Part shown: positions 16,091-23,827 of the stretch, one piece after another
How positions within the stretch are numbered: position 1 is the stretch's first letter
How the letters are laid out: the number at the start of each line of letters is the position of its first letter
Assembly: GCA_017407325.1 (NCBI GenBank)
Contig: JAFQWV010000010.1
Location: 1-60,484, forward strand
DNA: 60,484 nucleotides
Origin: Clostridia bacterium
GTDB lineage: Bacteria > Bacillota > Clostridia > Christensenellales > Borkfalkiaceae
Direction of reading: 5' to 3'
Program-made: the position numbers and the translations under genes
The notes under the pieces: model-generated
What the model was told of the DNA's origin: nothing
Seen by the model: the letters and a program-made list of their open reading frames with translations, nothing else
Databases searched by the model: none

Positions 16091-16120
16091 AATCGCGCTA
16101 TAGAAGGCTATAGCGCGATT
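16091..16120. terminator. Bidirectional terminator between MATE and PL10 genes
   Basis: A perfect 13-bp inverted repeat, AATCGCGCTATAG / CTATAGCGCGATT with loop AAGG, has A/T-rich runs on both sides and lies between two convergent genes. It belongs to the CTATA-containing hairpins seen after many stop codons in this window. Confidence 0.85.
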
Positions 16121-16143
16121 ATTTTATTAAAGTAATGTATTTG

Positions 16144-17394
16144 TTAATAATAAAGTCCTGCTCTTTGAAGCCAGCTTCCAGCCCAGTCGTAACCGGTTGC
16201 ACGCTCTGGAGCGGCCTTGTAAAATTCGTCAATATCTGTATAAGTTTTTCCGTCACGGTCACAGAAATATCCTTCGCCGGTTTGTAAGTCGTAGAAACGG
16301 TACCAACAGTAACTTCCAGCTTTTTCAGAAAAGAAAGAAGGTGGGTTTCTCTTAGAATAAGTCGTGTCCTTCATAGCGCGTGCCTTAAGCCAAAGTCTTG
16401 CACTTTCTGCCGCATCAAGCGCTTTTTGATTGTTTGTTTGGGTAAGTAAGAATTGAATTACACCAACGCTTTCGCTTCCGCTTACCGATGGAAGTTCGTA
16501 CGAACGGGCAAGTTCAGGTGCGTAAGTGGTTGGGTTATGTTGTGCACACCACGCTGCTTTTTCGCCTTTTACGGTGAGTTGCGCTTTTATAATATAATCT
16601 ACAGCCTTGTCAATCATTTGCTGACAAATAGCGCGTTCGCTATCGTCGACGATATTTTTGAAAGGCGCTTTGTTTTGAGCAATATCTTGCAAAAGATTTA
16701 ATACCGAAACCATTGCACCGTCGTTGAAAGTGACGTGGTCGTTATATTTGCCGTTACGTGGATAAATTTGAGAAAAACCGCCTGAAGGGTATTGTAGATT
16801 TTTCAAAAATTGTAAAGCCTTATCGAAACTGTCTTTTAACTTTTTATCTGGCTTTATATCATACGCTTCTGCTATAAGTCGCATTTCTGGATAGGTTGCT
16901 TTGTTGTCGATAGTTCCAACGAATTTACCACCAACTGCCCAGCAGTAATCTGACGGATAGTCGTTAAAAGTACTTGTTTTATCGCCGTTTTTTCCCCAGC
17001 CACCGTTGTCAAGCTGCCAATCTACAGCGTTCAATGCTTTAGTTACGGTTTCTTGTTGTTCTTTCGTTAAAGTCGTATTTTTAGATGAAGACGTTTCTTG
17101 CGACTTTGAACTTGACGATTCGGTTGAGTTGTTTTTAGAATTTGTAGGTGAACTGTCGTTAGTTGAATTTACGCTGTTTTGTTTTGAAGTTTCTTTTGAA
17201 GTTTCTTTTGAATTTGTTACAGAGTTGTCATTTTTGCTTGTTTTTGACGTTTCAATCGGTTGCTCATTAGAAGCATAAACTCTGCTTTTAGAACCGCTAC
17301 TTTTTTCAGATGACTCAGTTATATCAATACCGCACGCGGTAAAGACTGTAAAACTGCACACTAAAATTAGACATGCTATAATTTTTTTAAACAT
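16144..17394 (-). CDS. Pectate lyase, polysaccharide lyase family 10, lipoprotein
   Basis: This 416-aa protein starts with a lipoprotein signal (VCSFTVFTACG, Cys near residue 21), followed by about 85 residues of Ser/Thr/Asn/Lys-rich linker. The rest matches PL10 pectate lyases: NAVDWQLDNGGWGKNGDK, YCWAVGG, LQYPSGGFSQIYPRNGKYND, DHVTFNDGAM, and the closing RYDLQTGE-type segment RFYDLQTGEGYFCDRDGK. PL10 enzymes cleave polygalacturonate by beta-elimination. The linker probably displays the enzyme beyond the cell wall. It is a single gene preceded by a 21-bp-period repeat (17439-17518), and may work with the PL1 lyase and GH43 enzyme about 28 kb away. Confidence 0.9.
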   Translation of the reverse strand: MFKKIIACLILVCSFTVFTACGIDITESSEKSSGSKSRVYASNEQPIETSKTSKNDNSVTNSKETSKETSKQNSVNSTNDSSPTNSKNNSTESSSSKSQETSSSKNTTLTKEQQETVTKALNAVDWQLDNGGWGKNGDKTSTFNDYPSDYCWAVGGKFVGTIDNKATYPEMRLIAEAYDIKPDKKLKDSFDKALQFLKNLQYPSGGFSQIYPRNGKYNDHVTFNDGAMVSVLNLLQDIAQNKAPFKNIVDDSERAICQQMIDKAVDYIIKAQLTVKGEKAAWCAQHNPTTYAPELARSYELPSVSGSESVGVIQFLLTQTNNQKALDAAESARLWLKARAMKDTTYSKRNPPSFFSEKAGSYCWYRFYDLQTGEGYFCDRDGKTYTDIDEFYKAAPERATGYDWAGSWLQRAGLYY

Positions 17395-17438
17395 ATCAAT
17401 TTCCCCCTTTTACAAATTTACAATAACAAGTTAAATAT

Positions 17439-17518
17439 ATAATTGTCAAGATAGTACATATGATTGTCAAGAACAGTACATATAATTGTCAAGATAGTAC
17501 ATATATTTGTCAAGAATA
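17439..17518 (-). promoter_or_regulatory. Four-fold 21-bp direct repeat upstream of the PL10 gene
   Basis: On the plus strand ATTGTCAAGA-type units start at 17442, 17463, 17485 and 17506 (the last as TTTGTCAAG), at spacings of 21, 22 and 21 bp. Three are followed by AGTACAT. Read toward the gene (minus strand), each unit contains CTTGACAA, a -35-like hexamer. Two helical turns per unit places all copies on one face of the DNA, suggesting an array of regulator sites or overlapping promoters. The unit nearest the gene, with TATTGT 18 nt downstream, is the best core promoter. Confidence 0.75.
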
Positions 17519-18193
17519 TTACAAATTATTTTTTGGACAGACTTTTATACATATTCCACAAACGCTACCGCGCCCGATATCTTGAAAGTTTGATTTCATA
17601 TAATTAGAGCAAAGTTCAGCGTCGATATTTCTTTCGCCTAAAGCGTTTGGCTTTTCACCGAAAATTGCACCCGCAGGGCAGGCGTTTTTACATATCTCAC
17701 AGTCACCGCACCCGTTTTCTATAATAGGCAAATCACTTTCAATCGGTAGGTTTGTAAGAATTGTAACAAGCCGAACTTTACTTCCATATTCGTTAGATAA
17801 AAACAAACCACTTTTGCCAACGAAACCTAAGCCTGACAAGACTGCCACCGTTTTGTGGGCGATAGCTCCGTTATACGGACTGTTTTTTCCTAAGCTTTGG
17901 CTTGCGGCAATAGGCATTGCTAAAAAGCCTAGTTCTTCGATTTTTTGCGAAAGCCTAAACGCGATTTGATCAAGTAGCGCGTTTGCCGTGCGATAGTGTT
18001 GAAAATACATAAAACTCGGTGCGTCTTCTATCGTTTTAAATACGGCGTCACTAAGTTTTACGGCAATAGAGATTCCGTAATTAAGGCTAGGAGCGTATTT
18101 TGAAGGCTTATCAAGTTTACAAAACCCGACTAGGCTAGCCCCAAGACTTTTTGCTAAATTTTCAAGTTTAATTTTAATATCTTTATAATTCAT
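17519..18193 (-). CDS. QueG-like double 4Fe-4S cluster protein, short form
   Basis: This 224-aa protein has a DUF1730/QueG-like N-terminal part (LAKSLGASLVGFCKLDKPSK and AVLSGLGFVGKSGLFLSNEY) and a C-terminal double-cluster ferredoxin domain (CGDCEICKNACPAGAIF and CGICIKVCPKN). Full-length QueG, which reduces epoxyqueuosine to queuosine in tRNA, is about 350-380 aa and carries C-terminal HEAT-like repeats absent here. It may be a reduced QueG or an unrelated redox protein of the same fold. The likely -10 box lies only about 7 nt from the ATG and there is no ribosome site, so the mRNA may be leaderless. Confidence 0.75.
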   Translation of the reverse strand: MNYKDIKIKLENLAKSLGASLVGFCKLDKPSKYAPSLNYGISIAVKLSDAVFKTIEDAPSFMYFQHYRTANALLDQIAFRLSQKIEELGFLAMPIAASQSLGKNSPYNGAIAHKTVAVLSGLGFVGKSGLFLSNEYGSKVRLVTILTNLPIESDLPIIENGCGDCEICKNACPAGAIFGEKPNALGERNIDAELCSNYMKSNFQDIGRGSVCGICIKVCPKNNL

Positions 18194-18199
18194 AAATTT

Positions 18200-18228
18200 A
18201 TTCTATCACAATCTAACTAAAAATGCAA
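18200..18228 (-). promoter_or_regulatory. Promoter of the QueG-like gene, apparently leaderless
   Basis: On the minus strand TTGCAT (complement of 18223-18228) and TAGAAT (complement of 18200-18205) are 17 nt apart. Transcription would begin at or next to the ATG at 18193. Confidence 0.55.
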
Positions 18229-18239
18229 CGCATAAATTA

Positions 18240-18498
18240 ATGATTTGAAGATTGCATCTTCATGATTTGAGCGACGTAGGTCACTCGTGATTTGAAAGTA
18301 AACTTTCATGATTTGCAAATCAAAGATTTGCATTATTGTCGAGCAATTTTGAAAAATTGCCGTCATAATTATTTATCACGGAACGCGTAGCGTTCACGAC
18401 CGAAATGAAAAAACTTGTTTTTTCAAATCATGCAACCTAAAGTTGCAAATCATGCTAACAAAGTTAGCAAATCATGCAAGCAAACGCTTGCAAATCAT
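18240..18498. repeat. Tandem-hairpin array B (linker ATGATTT, inverted halfway, with cap hairpin)
   Basis: This fills most of the 377-base gap between divergent genes. Left half: linker ATGATTT (18240, 18262, GTGATTT 18287, 18308) alternates with palindromes GAAGAT/ATCTTC, GAGCGAC/GTCACTC (one mismatch), GAAAGT/ACTTTC and GCAAATC/GATTTGC. A cap hairpin follows at 18343-18360 (GCAATTTT/AAAATTGC), flanked by TTATTGTCGA and CGTCATAA. Then GAACGC/GCGTTC (18381-18395) and GAAAAAAC/GTTTTTTC (18407-18424). Right half: linker AAATCAT (18425, 18447, 18469, 18492), the reverse complement, alternates with GCAAC/GTTGC, GCTAAC/GTTAGC and GCAAGC/GCTTGC. Palindromes begin with G and end with C. Confidence 0.92.
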
Positions 18499-18516
18499 CA
18501 ATAGTGCAGAATTAAA

Positions 18517-18545
18517 TTGACAAAGTTTTAAAATTACTGTATAAT
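18517..18545 (+). promoter_or_regulatory. Consensus promoter for the gene at 18571
   Basis: TTGACA (18517-18522) and TATAAT (18540-18545) with a 17-nt spacer are a full sigma-A consensus, 25 nt before the TTG start and immediately after hairpin array B. Confidence 0.88.
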
Positions 18546-18570
18546 TTTATAAAAAGGTTAGGACTTAAAA

Positions 18571-18993
18571 TTGAGTAAATATCCAGAAAGAATAGTAAAA
18601 GACAATTTGTATCTTAAGGTTATCGAGTATGATAAATCTATGGGCGAGCACGGTATGCGTGGCGAGATTATCGAAAGATTAAAGGGTAAATCGTTAGAAG
18701 AGCAAATTGAATATTTTGGTGTTATTGAGGAGACGAGTATTAGCAAATATTCTTACGGAGATTTAGACGGTTCAAGGGCTTTTGAACTTTCTAAAAGCCT
18801 TTGGGAGAGTAGCGATATTCACGGAATAATCGTCGATAACGGTGTTATAGTGGGGCTTTTGTCGGTTATTTGGGACAATTCAGAAGGTCCACTTTTCTAC
18901 GGAAAAACAAATTGTACGTACTCGGTAATTGACGAAGACGGAACGGGTAGAGACGAGCGCGAAGATTACGTTCGCTTTATCGTAAAAGAATAA
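18571..18993 (+). CDS. Unknown 140-aa cytosolic protein
   Basis: I do not recognise this protein. It starts at a TTG (18571) with a weak purine-rich site (AGGTTAGGA) about 10 nt upstream, behind a consensus promoter, so it is likely real and well transcribed. It is acidic, has no signal or membrane helix, and looks like a compact alpha/beta domain (VIEYDKSMGEHGMRGEIIER; IHGIIVDNGVIVGLLSVIWD). It lies 22 nt upstream of fprA with no terminator between, so a shared transcript and a role near oxygen or redox stress are possible, by context only. Confidence 0.65.
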   Translation: MSKYPERIVKDNLYLKVIEYDKSMGEHGMRGEIIERLKGKSLEEQIEYFGVIEETSISKYSYGDLDGSRAFELSKSLWESSDIHGIIVDNGVIVGLLSVIWDNSEGPLFYGKTNCTYSVIDEDGTGRDEREDYVRFIVKE

Positions 18994-19015
18994 AAATAAG
19001 TTTTTTGGAGATAAA

Positions 19016-20176
19016 TTGACTATGGAAATTTTTAAAGACATTTTTTACGTAGGTGTTCACGACGATAAGATTGACCTTTTCGAAGGACAATTCGTAGTAC
19101 CTGAAGGTATTTGTTATAATTCGTACGTAATTTTAGATGAAAAGGTTGCAGTGTTTGATACGGTTGACGCGAACTTTTTTGAAAAGTGGTCTAAAAATTT
19201 AGACGGCGTTTTAAACGGAAGACGTCCCGATTATTTAATCGTACAGCATATGGAGCCTGACCACTCTGCAAATATAGACAAGTTTATGCAAAAATACGAA
19301 AATGCGAAAATCGTTTCAGATCCTAAGTCTTTTACTATGATGAAACAATATTTCGGAAACGGGTACGAAGATAGAAAAATCGAAGTAAAAGACGGGGATA
19401 AGCTTAGTCTTGGAAAGCACGAGCTAACGTTTATTTCTGCGCCTATGGTTCACTGGCCAGAAGTTATTATGACTTACGACAGCGCGTCGAAAATTTTATT
19501 CTCGGCTGACGGTTTTGGGAAATTCGGAACTTTCGAACCTACCGACGATTGGGCTTGCGAAGCAAGACGTTATTATTTTGGAATCGTAGGAAAGTACGGC
19601 GCACAAGTGCAAAAGGTTTTACAAAAAGCAAGCACTCTCGATATTCAAGCAATCTGCCCACTTCACGGCCCAGTTTTAAAAGAAAATCTTGGTTACTATA
19701 TTAACTTATACGATATTTGGTCTAGCTATAAGGTTGAAAGCGAAGGGGTTGCAATTTTCTATACTTCCGTTTACGGAAATACTAAAAAGGCTGTTTTTGA
19801 GCTTCAAGCAGAACTAGAAAAACTAGGCGCAAAAAAGGTGGTCTGCTGTGACCTTGCAAGAGAAGATATGCACGAAGCGATTGAAGATGCGTTTAGATAT
19901 GGTAAAATCGTTCTTGCAACCACGACTTATAACGGCGAAATTTTCCCGTTTATGAAAACTTTTATCGACGCACTTGTAGAGCGCGCTTATCAAAACCGCA
20001 AAATAGGCTTGATAGAAAACGGAAGTTGGGCGCCTGTTGCAAATAAATATATGATGAAAATGTTCGAAAAAAGCAAAAATATAGAGTTTTGCGAAAATAA
20101 CGTTACCGTAAGGGCAGCGCTTAACGCAGAAAGCTTAGAACAAATTAAAAACTTGGCAAAAGAAATTTTAGCGTAA
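19016..20176 (+). CDS. fprA: FprA family A-type flavoprotein (flavodiiron protein)
   Basis: This 386-aa protein has an N-terminal metallo-beta-lactamase-like diiron domain with ligand motif HMEPDHSAN near residue 79 and later His/Asp ligands (APMVHWPE, SADGFG, CPLHGP). The C-terminal flavodoxin domain starts at FYTSVYGNTKKA near 247 and includes ATTTYNGEIFPFM. Flavodiiron proteins reduce O2 to water and/or NO to N2O, protecting anaerobes. TTG at 19016 has TTGGAG six bases before it; ATG at 19022 is a close alternative. The length is standard and no rubredoxin domain is fused. Confidence 0.93.
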   Translation: MTMEIFKDIFYVGVHDDKIDLFEGQFVVPEGICYNSYVILDEKVAVFDTVDANFFEKWSKNLDGVLNGRRPDYLIVQHMEPDHSANIDKFMQKYENAKIVSDPKSFTMMKQYFGNGYEDRKIEVKDGDKLSLGKHELTFISAPMVHWPEVIMTYDSASKILFSADGFGKFGTFEPTDDWACEARRYYFGIVGKYGAQVQKVLQKASTLDIQAICPLHGPVLKENLGYYINLYDIWSSYKVESEGVAIFYTSVYGNTKKAVFELQAELEKLGAKKVVCCDLAREDMHEAIEDAFRYGKIVLATTTYNGEIFPFMKTFIDALVERAYQNRKIGLIENGSWAPVANKYMMKMFEKSKNIEFCENNVTVRAALNAESLEQIKNLAKEILA

Positions 20177-20181
20177 ACTGA

Positions 20182-20208
20182 AAAAGCAACCTGTGGGTTG
20201 CTTTTTTT
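20182..20208 (+). terminator. Terminator after fprA
   Basis: AAAAGCAACC and GGTTGCTTTT with a four-base loop, followed by a T-run, just after the fprA stop. Confidence 0.9.
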
Positions 20209-20269
20209 GTGTAAAAAATTGTTAAAAAATTATTTTTCGGCAATTTATCTTTAATTTTGACAAAAGTTT

Positions 20270-20314
20270 AGGTTATGTCCCAAAATTGGGACATAACCTA
20301 TAGTAATATATAAT
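20270..20314 (+). promoter_or_regulatory. Palindromic operator overlapping the promoter of the helicase operon
   Basis: A perfect inverted repeat with 14-bp arms (AGGTTATGTCCCAA and its complement) around a 2-base centre spans 20270-20299. TTGGGA (20286-20291), inside the right arm, lies 17 nt before TATAAT (20309-20314), so a protein bound to the palindrome would cover the -35 box. A TTGACA at 20257-20262 also lies just upstream but has no matching -10 at the usual distance. The nearby WYL-domain regulator (26471) is the obvious candidate ligand, by inference. Confidence 0.78.
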
Positions 20315-20371
20315 TCCAAAAGAAAAACTTAAAAAGAAAAATCTAAAAAAATTTACAAAGGGGGTAAAATT

Positions 20372-23300
20372 ATGGCTACGAGAAATTTTGGTGCAGGAAG
20401 CGACGAAAAAAACACTTTAATCTCACTTTTAGACGCTATCGTCAGCGGTGAAACGGAAATGTCTTCAGACGAGATTATATCTGCTATAAATACACTTAAA
20501 GCTGAGCGCAAGAAAGCGGCTAAAAGGGAGACGAAGAAAGAAAAAGAAGATAGGATTTCTACTGAAAAAGAGCTTGAAAAAAAGATTGTTGAAGCACACG
20601 TAAAAGAAGTAACCAGCTATGATTTACCACTTGATTTTGAAAATTCGTTTTTAGGTGACGAGCGCGCCTGCTCGGAAATAATCGACAGCATTCCCGACGC
20701 GTTAGTTAAATGCTTGAACACGCTCGGAAGGGTTGATATCGAGTTTATAGCAATGGCTACGCAAAAAGATTTTAAAACGGTAATAAAAGCGCTGAAAGGC
20801 TCTATTTATCAAAATCCTGAAACTTGGGGCGAGTGCTTTTATAAGGGCTGGGAAACTAGCGACCAATATCTAACGGGCAATATGGTCAGAAAATGGCGAG
20901 TTGCTAAATCGGCTAATAAAGAATACAAGGGCTATTTTTCAGCGAACGTAAGAGCGATTGAAAAGCTTATACCTAAAGAGGTTTCTTTTGAAGATATTTA
21001 TATAACCTTAGGTTCGCCTTGGGTGCCAACTTTCGTTATTGACGAATTCATTGCATACCTTTTCCGCCAACCAATAAGAAGTTTGAGAGAGTGGGATTAC
21101 GTTAAGCACGACGAAATTACGGGGACTTGGGAAATACCTAACAAAAGCCGTTATTCTTACTCTGCTATATCATATTCAACTTATGGAACGAAAGAAGTGC
21201 CGTGTTTACATATTTTAGAAAAAACGCTTAACTTAAAAGCTGTTACGGTAACGAAAGAAGTACCTTGCAAAACGGCAAAAAGTGGCGTTAAGCGTGTTAT
21301 AGACAAGGCTGAGACGCTTATTGCCGTTGAAAAGCAGAACTTGCTTATTAAAACTTTCCAAGATTGGGTTTGGACAAATCCAAAAAGAAAAGACAAGCTT
21401 TTAGAAATTTACGAAGAAAAATATAGCAGTATCAGAACGCGCACATTTGACGGCTCGTTCTTAGAATTTCCTAATATGTCAAAAAATATTGAACTGTTTG
21501 ACTATCAAAAAAATGCTGTCGCAAGAATTTTATTTTCACCGAACACGCTTTTAAGTCACGACGTTGGCGCAGGTAAAACATACATATTAATTGCTGCAGG
21601 TATGGAAATGCGTAGAATGGGCTTATCTAAAAAGAATTTGTACGTAGTTCCAAACAATATTATCGAGCAGTGGAAAAGTATGTTTTTAGAAATGTATCCA
21701 AACGCAAAACTTTTTATCGTTGACCACCGCAATTTTACGCCAAAAAACCGCGACGAAACGCTTAGAAAGATTAGAAACCGCGACTTTGATGCGATTATTA
21801 TGTCGCACAGCACGTTTGATATGATTCCGCTTTCTCAAAAAGTATACCTTAAAGCACTTAGAGAAAGGCTTGATGAAATTAAGAAAATTTCCGACCAAAA
21901 ACTAAAACTTACGAACGCTTTAAAGCGCGAACGCGATAAAATTCAAAAGGAAATAAGCGAGATAGTAAACGCGCTAAGCGTTCAATCAGAAACTTTATAC
22001 TTTGACGAACTAAAAATCGACAGACTTTTTGTGGACGAAGCACACAATTACAAAAACGTCGACGTTCCATCTAGAATTATGAGAGTCAGCGGTTTTTCTA
22101 AGTGTGGCTCGAAAAAGTGTAACGAAATGATGGAAAAGGTCCATTATATTCAAAAAAAGAACGGTGGAGCGGGGGTAGTATTTGCTACGGGAACGCCAAT
22201 TACCAACTCGATTACCGATATTTACGTTATGCAAAAATATCTTCAAAGCGGTGAACTTGCGCTTATGGATATTCAAAACTTTGACGCTTGGATTGGTATG
22301 TTTGCAGAAAGAAAATCAGAGTTTGAAATCGACGTCGATACAGCAAGCTATCGTATGGTAACGCGCTTTTCAGAGTTTCACAATTTGCCTGAACTTACTT
22401 CTTTGTTAAGCTCTATCGCAGACTTTCATAACGTTGAGCACGCGATTGATTTTCCCGAGTTTAATGGATATATTGATGCACTTATTCCAAAATCAAGCAG
22501 TTTGCAAAGCTACTTGCAAGACATTTCTAAGCGTGCAGATTTAATAAGAAACGGACAAGTTTCAAAAGAAGAAGATAACATGCTTAAGGTTACGACTGAC
22601 GGTAGAAAAGCAGCCCTTGATATGCGTCTTGTTGACGATAATGCACAGTTTAATTTATTGTCAAAAGTTTATCGTTGTGCAGAAAACGTAAGTAATATTT
22701 ATGAAAAAACGACGCCTCAAAAATCTACTCAACTAGTATTTTGTGATACGTCTACGCCAAAAGCAGGGTTTAACGTTTACGACGACTTAAAACAACTTCT
22801 TGTCAGTTTTGGTGTATTAGCCGACGAGATTGCTTTCGTACACGATGCTAAAACTGAAAAACAAAGAAAAATTCTTTTTGAAAAAACTAGAAATGGCGAG
22901 ATAAGGGTTTTAATTGGCTCGACTTTTAAACTTGGTATGGGCGTAAACGTTCAAGATAGACTTATTGCCGAGCATCACTTAGACATACCTTGGCGACCTA
23001 GCGATATGGTTCAGCGCGAAGGCAGAATTTTGCGACAAGGCAATCAAAACAAGCAAGTTTTCATTTACAGATATATCACAGAAGGTAGTTTTGATGCGTA
23101 TTCGTGGCAGCTTCTTGAAACGAAACAGCGCTTTATAGTCGATCTTTTGTCTGGCTCGATGGAGCAAAGAAGTGGCTCTGACGTCGACGAAACGGTTTTA
23201 ACTTACGCAGAAGTTAAAGCACTTGCAATCGGCAATCCACTTATTAAGGAAAGAGTCGAAACTGCAAACGAACTTTCTCGTATGATTTCACTTCAAAGAA

Positions 23301-23827
23301 AGACTATCGAAGAAAAGTTCTATCTCGAACAAAAATTAAAACATATTCCGAACGAGATAAAAGATTATCAAGTCTACCTTAAAAACGCAGAAGAAGATAG
23401 GGCGTTCTACCTTGAGAATAAAATAGAATATTTTAAGGAAGAAAAGGTCGCTATGCGTGAAAAGATTTTTGCCGAACTTCAAGATAACGTGCTTATAGCG
23501 CGAGAAACGCCACTTTTTGACTATAACGGATTTAAAATCGTTTTGCCTGCAAATATGATTTCTCAAAAGCCGTATATTCTACTCGTCAGAAAAGGTCGCT
23601 ACCGCGTTGACGTCGGGGATACCGACAAAGGTATTATGCTTAGAATTGATAATTTTTTGGACGGTTTTGACAAAGTCGTCGATAAGCATAAAGCAAGAAT
23701 TAAAGAACTTCGCGCTAACCAAAAACGAATTAAAGAAGAACTTGAGAAAAACGAAGGTTATCAAGAAATTATCGAAAATTTAAAAAATCGCTTAAAGCGA
23801 ATTGATAAAAAATTAGGGGTAAAATAA
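20372..23827 (+). CDS. SNF2/DEAH-type helicase, methylase-helicase family without methylase domain
   Basis: This 1151-aa protein has a charged N-terminus, a middle part like that of the large methylase-helicases of conjugative elements and phages (LGSPWVPTFVIDEFIAYLF, GTWEIPNKSRYSY, ILEKTLNLKAV, FDGSFLEFPNMSKNIELFDY), then a two-lobed helicase. The helicase has Walker A SHDVGAGKTY near residue 395, DEAH in LFVDEAHNYKN near 553, ATGTPITNS, and motif VI MVQREGRILRQGNQNK near 878. A coiled C-terminus follows. The N6-methylase block normally at the front of such proteins is absent, and no methylase gene is adjacent. A GGGGG ribosome site precedes ATG 20372. Its stop overlaps the next start (TAATG), so the MoxR partner is translationally coupled. 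Confidence 0.82.
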   Translation: MATRNFGAGSDEKNTLISLLDAIVSGETEMSSDEIISAINTLKAERKKAAKRETKKEKEDRISTEKELEKKIVEAHVKEVTSYDLPLDFENSFLGDERACSEIIDSIPDALVKCLNTLGRVDIEFIAMATQKDFKTVIKALKGSIYQNPETWGECFYKGWETSDQYLTGNMVRKWRVAKSANKEYKGYFSANVRAIEKLIPKEVSFEDIYITLGSPWVPTFVIDEFIAYLFRQPIRSLREWDYVKHDEITGTWEIPNKSRYSYSAISYSTYGTKEVPCLHILEKTLNLKAVTVTKEVPCKTAKSGVKRVIDKAETLIAVEKQNLLIKTFQDWVWTNPKRKDKLLEIYEEKYSSIRTRTFDGSFLEFPNMSKNIELFDYQKNAVARILFSPNTLLSHDVGAGKTYILIAAGMEMRRMGLSKKNLYVVPNNIIEQWKSMFLEMYPNAKLFIVDHRNFTPKNRDETLRKIRNRDFDAIIMSHSTFDMIPLSQKVYLKALRERLDEIKKISDQKLKLTNALKRERDKIQKEISEIVNALSVQSETLYFDELKIDRLFVDEAHNYKNVDVPSRIMRVSGFSKCGSKKCNEMMEKVHYIQKKNGGAGVVFATGTPITNSITDIYVMQKYLQSGELALMDIQNFDAWIGMFAERKSEFEIDVDTASYRMVTRFSEFHNLPELTSLLSSIADFHNVEHAIDFPEFNGYIDALIPKSSSLQSYLQDISKRADLIRNGQVSKEEDNMLKVTTDGRKAALDMRLVDDNAQFNLLSKVYRCAENVSNIYEKTTPQKSTQLVFCDTSTPKAGFNVYDDLKQLLVSFGVLADEIAFVHDAKTEKQRKILFEKTRNGEIRVLIGSTFKLGMGVNVQDRLIAEHHLDIPWRPSDMVQREGRILRQGNQNKQVFIYRYITEGSFDAYSWQLLETKQRFIVDLLSGSMEQRSGSDVDETVLTYAEVKALAIGNPLIKERVETANELSRMISLQRKTIEEKFYLEQKLKHIPNEIKDYQVYLKNAEEDRAFYLENKIEYFKEEKVAMREKIFAELQDNVLIARETPLFDYNGFKIVLPANMISQKPYILLVRKGRYRVDVGDTDKGIMLRIDNFLDGFDKVVDKHKARIKELRANQKRIKEELEKNEGYQEIIENLKNRLKRIDKKLGVK

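Noticed and set aside
17439-17518. CRISPR or plasmid iterons
   Set aside because: The units are contiguous 21-22 bp repeats without spacers and no replication gene is near; a regulatory array fits better.
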